From Dunaliella salina (taxonomy: Eukaryota; Chlorophyta; Chlorophyceae; Chlamydomonadales; Dunaliellaceae), in assembly GCA_002284615.2 (NCBI GenBank), contig MU069619.1, positions 450,118-463,716 of the forward strand: a DNA stretch of 13,599 nucleotides. The letters are read 5' to 3'. Positions 9,622 through 13,599 of this stretch are shown here, piece after piece. The translations under genes and the position numbers were made by a program. Position 1 is the stretch's first letter; the number at the start of each line of letters is the position of its first letter. Under the pieces are notes generated by a model. The model had not been told where the DNA came from. It searched no databases and saw only the letters and a list, made by a program, of their open reading frames with translations.

Positions 9622-9768
9622 TGCTTGTTGCAATCATGGGCATTTGGCTTTGCGCCAAAAAAACAAAGCGAGGGCACTCAGCGTCACCCAAATTTCATTT
9701 TATGCTTTTTCGTACGTTATCAGATTTGTGTACGGAGAGTTGGGCCTGTCTCCTTTACATACTCTGGT
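9622..9768 (+). CDS. Possible plus-strand exon with strong donor
   Basis: The acceptor TTATTTTTCTCAAACCATCAG and the donor GTGAGTAT after ACATACTCTG are both close to consensus and frame about 147 nt with no stop in any of the three plus frames. The frame giving LALRQKNKARALSV followed by FVYGELGLSPLHTL looks the most protein-like, but I recognise no domain. Its link to the exon candidates at 9091-9535 is a guess. Confidence 0.22.
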
Positions 9769-9770
9769 GA

Positions 9771-10430
9771 GTATCCAGCTTACCCTTTCACTATCATTCT
9801 GTTGCGGATCTTTCCTTGAAGAGTTATGGAAGGGATCAATGCTGTGTATGGTATCAAAATGTTTGATGATCGGCAGCTGAAAAATGGAGCCCCAAAAACG
9901 GAATCAGTCATAATCATAACTCCAAACATCAGCAACATTGTTGCTTCCACATTTACAATGTAAGCAAGAAATGCATTAATCTTCAGAATTCATGCAAGCA
10001 CCTGAATGAGTACCCCAACTAAAACTAAAAAAAGAATGTCGTTGGTATTTTCTTGTATTTTGTGCAAATGTTGTTACATAGACAAGCCTCAAATGAATTT
10101 GATTTGCCCCCCCCTAATACTTGAGTTCAAAGCACAAAGCTTGGGCTTGAAGGAAAGGTGCTCACCTATTACCCTTGAGACCTCAAGAAAGGAAAAACGA
10201 AAAATGAATTCTTAACTTTTTGACAAGCTGCTGCTGCTTCTGTTGAGCTTGCATTCATCTGTGGAGGCTGAACTGAATGGGAAATTATTGATTGTTGTAT
10301 AAGTTTGTCCTCACCCGTTGGCGGTGGAGCATTGCTTAACATCAATCAGTGAATCATTCAGGCATGCCATTGAAGCATGCTTTTTGAGTACACATGCAAG
10401 GTTGTATGCAGTTTATGTGTGAAAACTTAA
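9771..10430. other. No supported gene; intron or spacer
   Basis: There are only short frames and AT-rich sequence with several TGAATT/CATTAA-type words. A pair of GCATGC words sits at about 10362 and 10375. Confidence 0.4.
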
Positions 10431-10814
10431 CTTTCATTGGAGATCACCAAATTCATGCTAGCATTGCTTCTATCCTCCCTTGTGCAAGGCAAAAGGTTTT
10501 CTCCCGCATGCCTGATTTGTGCACTAAATGCTAGATTTCTTGGAAGTCCATGGTTCCAATGGATTTGCTCAACATGCAAGAATCCAAATGTGGTCCCATA
10601 GAGGAAAGTGCTCAGGTCACGATGCATCATGCAATTCCTTGTCCTCAACTCTGTAGTAAGTTTGTGGCCTGTATGCAAAAGGGTCGGAATGCATCTGATG
10701 TGTGCACAATGCACTGGCTGTGGCAAGCTCAACTGTGAACTACTAGCTTTTGTGAGATGGATACAAAGCCCTTGGTGCATCCCATGCACAAGGCGCGTGC
10801 GTGTGGTGCACTAG
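10431..10814 (+). pseudogene. Cys-rich frame with zinc-finger-like spacing, broken by one TAG
   Basis: One plus-strand frame is open from 10431 to 10598, meets TAG at 10599-10601, then stays open to 10814. Before the stop the Cys spacing is CX2C-X15-CX2C (CLIC ... CSTC), with WICSTCKNPN resembling the first half of RanBP2-type fingers. After it comes C-X8-C-X2-C-X2-C-X4-C. Paired CX2C motifs usually mean zinc binding. A consensus donor GTAAGT near 10654 and an overlapping acceptor-like CTGTAG could splice out the stop. Other frames, including 120 codons on the minus strand (10427-10789), are also open, so this could be chance. Confidence 0.2.
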
Positions 10815-11130
10815 GGCATATTGCCGCTATTGTTTTCGTTGCAAGGTGCCAAATAAGTTTAGCAGTTTTCTCGTACGCACCATTTAGGCTTGGAAATTGC
10901 TAGCAGTTGCAAATGCACACTTCACAGCTTGAGAGGAAGGCATTCTTAAGCGTCAACACGTGCGGCCAAAGGGCATGACTTAAGAATACAGGCTCGGCAT
11001 TACATTTTCTGCAGACGCTTGCATTTGAGAGGTGCCTATCATCAGTATTTAAAGTATGGAAATTCTTAATTTTCTTCTAAACACTTCATCAAATACCTTT
11101 TGTTTTGGTTGCTGTGCGCTACTGCTACAG
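10815..11130. other. No gene seen
   Basis: AT-rich sequence with acceptor-like TTTTCTGCAG near 11013 but no clear exon after it. It ends in the acceptor-like GCGCTACTGCTACAG. Confidence 0.4.
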
Positions 11131-11406
11131 GCAAAAAAAGAAATTCAGAGCTATATTCAAGGGCACATGCATGCCATGGGAGCTAGTACATGACAACAAG
11201 TACGCCATTAGAGCCTGTAATGCATATAAGGCATTGCTTGGTATGAAGAGGAAAGCAACTGAAGGCCCCATACATGATCATATGGTTATGCAAGCGAATA
11301 CAAGGCAACAAGGACAGTAAAACAATACAAATTGATAATTTAGTGACGCATGCCTTTAGCTTTGCAGCAATGCAAATGAAGCTTGAACGCAGAGGCAAGC
11401 AATTTG
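11131..11406 (+). CDS. Possible two-exon gene segment, basic peptide
   Basis: Exon 11131-11240 (acceptor TACTGCTACAG, donor GTATGA) joins in frame to exon 11368-11406 (acceptor TTAGCTTTGCAG, donor GTGAGT) across a 127-nt intron. The joined peptide is Lys/Arg-rich, starting QKKKFRAIF and ending MKLERRGKQF, with no domain I recognise. Without splicing, the first frame continues to TAA at 11320. The start and the rest of the gene are not identified. Confidence 0.22.
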
Positions 11407-11874
11407 GTGAGTTGAGAGGGAGAAGCTGCGTGCCTTCAATTTTGATTTGCATTTAGCAATAAGGTAAGTTTTTCCTATGTGCAAGTGCTCCTATTGATCA
11501 AAGGTGCAATTTCATGCTGCGCACCTTGTCAGTAACATAGTAACAATAATGCAACATGCATGGCTAACCCCATGCCCGGTTGCTTCCGAGGATCCTGGAC
11601 ACAATTTTTTACTGAGTGATTTGCCAAGCCTGATCCCTTGAAGCTGGAAATTGCTGGTTTTGCGACGATCCATTTGGGCAGTAAGGCATCAAGTATGCGC
11701 TGCTTTGTAGAGAGGCCTTCAAAGGTTTTATTTTGATATGTCGGACCATTTTGGGATTGTTGCAGTCCAGAAATTAATTTTTGGAATAGGCTATTTTCGC
11801 TTGCATTATTTGACTAACTGTTTCAAAAATTTACTCCTAGGGTGGAGGGGCCAAAGTGAATAAATATTACAGAG
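11407..11874. other. No supported gene
   Basis: An acceptor-like GGGATTGTTGCAG near 11765 is followed by a frame of about 30 codons with no motif. The rest is AT-rich and unremarkable. Confidence 0.4.
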
Positions 11875-11875
11875 G

Positions 11876-11946
11876 TGGTGTAATGGTTGAGCCTACGCTC
11901 AATCCTAAAAGCTTAAGGATCTTATGATTGAGCCTTGCGCTCACCC
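11876..11946 (+). repeat. tRNA-like A-box with two related hairpins
   Basis: TGGTGTAATGGTTGAGC (11876-11892) resembles a tRNA A-box and D-arm as seen at the head of tRNA-derived SINEs. It overlaps a hairpin, GGTTGAGC (11885-11892) with GCTCAATC (11897-11904), with one G-T pair and a 4-nt loop. A second TTGAGC...GCTCA hairpin follows at 11928-11943, so TTGAGCC...GCTCA occurs twice. No clear B-box was found. Confidence 0.4.
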
Positions 11947-12091
11947 ACAAAGCATGCTGATCCTTTCTTTGTGTTGGGCCCTATACTACATATTGTTTTC
12001 TACAGACCAAAACCTTATGTACTCTAATAATTTTGTCAGAGGTTTGATGTTGCGAGCAAAAATAGGTTCTTCCAAGATCTTTCCTAAGCGC

Positions 12092-12272
12092 TACTTACTC
12101 TTTGCCTTCTTTGCTGCTTCGACTAGCAGGTCTTCTTTCTTTCAATTAAAGTAGTACTTACTCTTTACCTTCTTCATTGCCTTGATTGGCAGGTCTTCTT
12201 TCTTTCAATTGCAGTGCTGCTAAGTAATACTCTATCTTTGCTGCCCTGATTGGCAGGTATTATTCCTCTATG
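12092..12272. repeat. 63-64 bp tandem repeat, about three copies
   Basis: Copies begin near 12092, 12155 and 12219. Shared words are TACTTACTCTTT, TTGATTGGCAGGT and CTTCTTTCTTTCAATT. The third copy is more diverged and truncated. Each copy carries a pyrimidine tract and GGCAG or AGCAG followed by GT, so each looks like a splice acceptor next to a donor. Confidence 0.85.
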
Positions 12273-12302
12273 TGAAAACCATCCAATATTAGGGTGCTCG
12301 GG

Positions 12303-12663
12303 ATGAGCTCTCCTTGGGTGCCCCTCTTTCCAAAGGTAAGAGACTCTCAAGAGGTCCGGAATCCTAATCTATTGCTTGGTTACAATAAGATGGTTAAAAT
12401 GGATAATTTGCAAATGGTACCCCATTTTTGCCGCAGACAAAAACGTTTCAGTGATAGCAGGCGTCAATCGACTTCCCCTCGCTCAACCCCATATCAAAGG
12501 CAAAAACAATATAAAAAAGATGAGATGAAGTTATTTCACGCTCACGTGCAACACGTTCCAAGAACCCTGTGTGAATTATCCATCAACGAACTCGATGTCA
12601 ATAACAACACAACATGTCTGTTCAAGTACTCGGCTTCGGTAAATATGCTTATGCTTGATGCGG
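12303..12663 (+). CDS. Possible first exon, basic Ser-rich protein
   Basis: From ATG at 12303 one frame is open for 120 codons to a near-perfect donor GTAAGTG at 12664. The peptide has a strongly basic, Ser-rich centre (residues about 44-76, with RRQKRFSDSRRQ and later QRQKQYKKDE), typical of nuclear or RNA-binding proteins but not diagnostic. An N-rich stretch (NNNTT) follows near 100-104. The frame stays open to 12953, but only through repeat DNA rich in Cys and Leu codons, so I end it at the donor. An internal donor-like AAAGGTAAGA at 12332-12341 offers an alternative. Confidence 0.28.
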
Positions 12664-12689
12664 GTAAGTGCCTTGAGTTTTGCTCTGTC

Positions 12690-12783
12690 AGTGCTATGCT
12701 GCGTGCATTGTGTGTGCATCTGTGCTGTGCTCAGTTAGTGCTATGCTGTGCGCGCTGTAAGTGCATCTGTGTTGTGCTAGAAA
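12690..12783 (+). repeat. 47-bp tandem duplication
   Basis: Two imperfect 47-bp units both begin AGTGCTATGCTG and contain GTGCATCTGTG(C/T)TGTGCT. They lie just after the putative donor at 12664. Confidence 0.8.
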
Positions 12784-12875
12784 TGCCTTGTGTTAGGTTA
12801 ACACATGTGCATGTGTGCTCTGTTCTATGCATGCTTTGTGCTGTGTTCAATGCATGCAAAAGAGCACTTGCATGC

Positions 12876-12893
12876 ATTGAGCATATGCTCAAT
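12876..12893. repeat. 18-bp perfect palindrome
   Basis: ATTGAGCATATGCTCAAT is its own reverse complement. It lies between the 47-bp and 40-bp repeat blocks and next to two GCATGC words. Confidence 0.9.
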
Positions 12894-12902
12894 ATGTGTA
12901 CC

Positions 12903-13024
12903 GTGCATTATGAAGGATGCATGCTTAGTGCTAGTGTGTGCTGTGCGTCATGAAGGACGCATGCTCAATGCGAGCGCAATGCTATGCGTCATGAAGGACG
13001 CATGCTCAGTGCGAGTGCTATGCA
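12903..13024 (+). repeat. 40/41-bp tandem repeat, three copies with hairpins
   Basis: Units start at 12903, 12943 and 12984. Each holds an 18-nt hairpin with loop ATGAAG: stem TGCATT/GATGCA in copy 1 and TGCGTC/GACGCA in copies 2 and 3, at 12904-12921, 12944-12961 and 12985-13002. The stem differs at two positions, and pairing is kept in both. Confidence 0.9.
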
Positions 13025-13504
13025 TGGGAACTGCATGCTGCTTATGATTATTCTCCTTCCCTTAGAATGTTCCTTTTCTTATGCATGGATGCCCGTAGAA
13101 AATGCTTCTCTATAATTGATGCATGTCAGCTACAATAATCATTCCGCAAATACATTGCTCAGATAGGGCAGGATCCTAATGCGAGCTTTGCTTGTCACCT
13201 ATTCCACAATGTAAACTTCCAATTTCTGATACATAGCTGCTTTATTACAATGCTCGAGTTGTCTTAAAGTGCATGCTCTTGTTGTTGACTACTTCAAGGT
13301 TAGCTTTCCTTTGTTCATGCATTTTCTACATGAATAATCTGTCCTTTATAAGTGGACAACCCCTAGTATCACTTGATGTGATCTTTCCCAACTTTTTCCC
13401 TCAAATCTAACCATGTCAACCATTTTTATTCCATAAGATATCATGCTTGCAAGGATTGCATGAAAATTGGAGGTTCCCAAATCATTAACAACAATGGTAT
13501 TAAA
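13025..13504. other. No gene seen
   Basis: AT-rich sequence without a supported frame or RNA gene on either strand. Confidence 0.45.

Positions 13505-13599
<95 letters not shown>
13505..13599 (+). repeat. (GAT)n microsatellite, truncated by the window end
   Basis: At least 31 perfect GAT units run to the last base, so the true length is unknown. In one plus frame it would encode poly-Asp and in another poly-Met; the third is all TGA stops. Nothing upstream suggests it is coding. Confidence 0.98.

Noticed and set aside
10427..10789. 120-codon minus-strand frame
   Set aside because: No motif and no clear splice boundaries; chance frames of this length are expected in this much DNA, and a Cys-patterned frame lies on the opposite strand.
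12664..12953. Continuation of the 12303 frame as a 219-codon Cys-rich protein
   Set aside because: A near-perfect GTAAGT donor precedes this part, which then consists of tandem-repeat DNA whose Cys/Leu content mirrors TGT/TGC repeats.
12903..13024. CRISPR array
   Set aside because: Only three units, no distinct spacers between conserved repeats, and no cas genes; the units are ordinary tandem copies.

Overview
This looks like nuclear DNA from an intron-rich eukaryote. The window is moderately AT-rich. No open frame longer than about 220 codons exists on either strand, and the longest ones are inflated by microsatellites. There are many GT...AG splice-like boundaries with pyrimidine-rich acceptors, several long microsatellites, and no bacterial gene packing, ribosome binding sites or operons. 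I cannot name the organism. An alga, another protist or a plant-like lineage would all fit. No rRNA, CRISPR array, complete transposon or virus was recognised.

Layout. Positions 1-1130 hold C-rich tracts and one unrecognised 180-codon open frame. Positions 1130-4250 look intergenic: a polypyrimidine tract, short and diverged direct repeats, a (GT)53 microsatellite, a tRNA-like element flanked by near-identical 15-bp repeats (3742-3857), and a run of 24 G. Positions 4250-6600 hold a strong G-quadruplex motif, a possible exon that is open on both strands (5183-5396), a 16-bp palindrome, a degenerate pentamer repeat, and a plus-strand frame with a kinesin-like but defective P-loop (6429-6592). 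Positions 7394-8784 carry the best gene candidate: a five-exon, minus-strand model of 140 residues with a canonical AT-hook (DNA minor-groove binding motif) near its C-terminus. One of its introns contains a (CA)44 repeat, read as (UG)n in that transcript. Positions 8860-11410 contain several exon-like pieces that cannot be assigned to one gene with confidence. Positions 11870-13030 are repeat-rich: a tRNA-like head with hairpins, a 63-64 bp triplicated block, a possible first exon at 12303-12663, a 47-bp duplication, an 18-bp palindrome, and a 40/41-bp triplicated hairpin with a compensatory base change. The window ends inside a (GAT)n microsatellite.

How the parts relate. If both weak gene calls were right, the kinesin-like fragment (plus) and the AT-hook gene (minus) would be convergent. 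I see no evidence of a multi-gene system, and all protein-coding calls here are tentative. The repeat structure is solid because it is read directly from the sequence. The most unusual features are the tRNA-like insertion with its flanking repeats, the covarying hairpin array, and the strong excess of the palindrome GCATGC.
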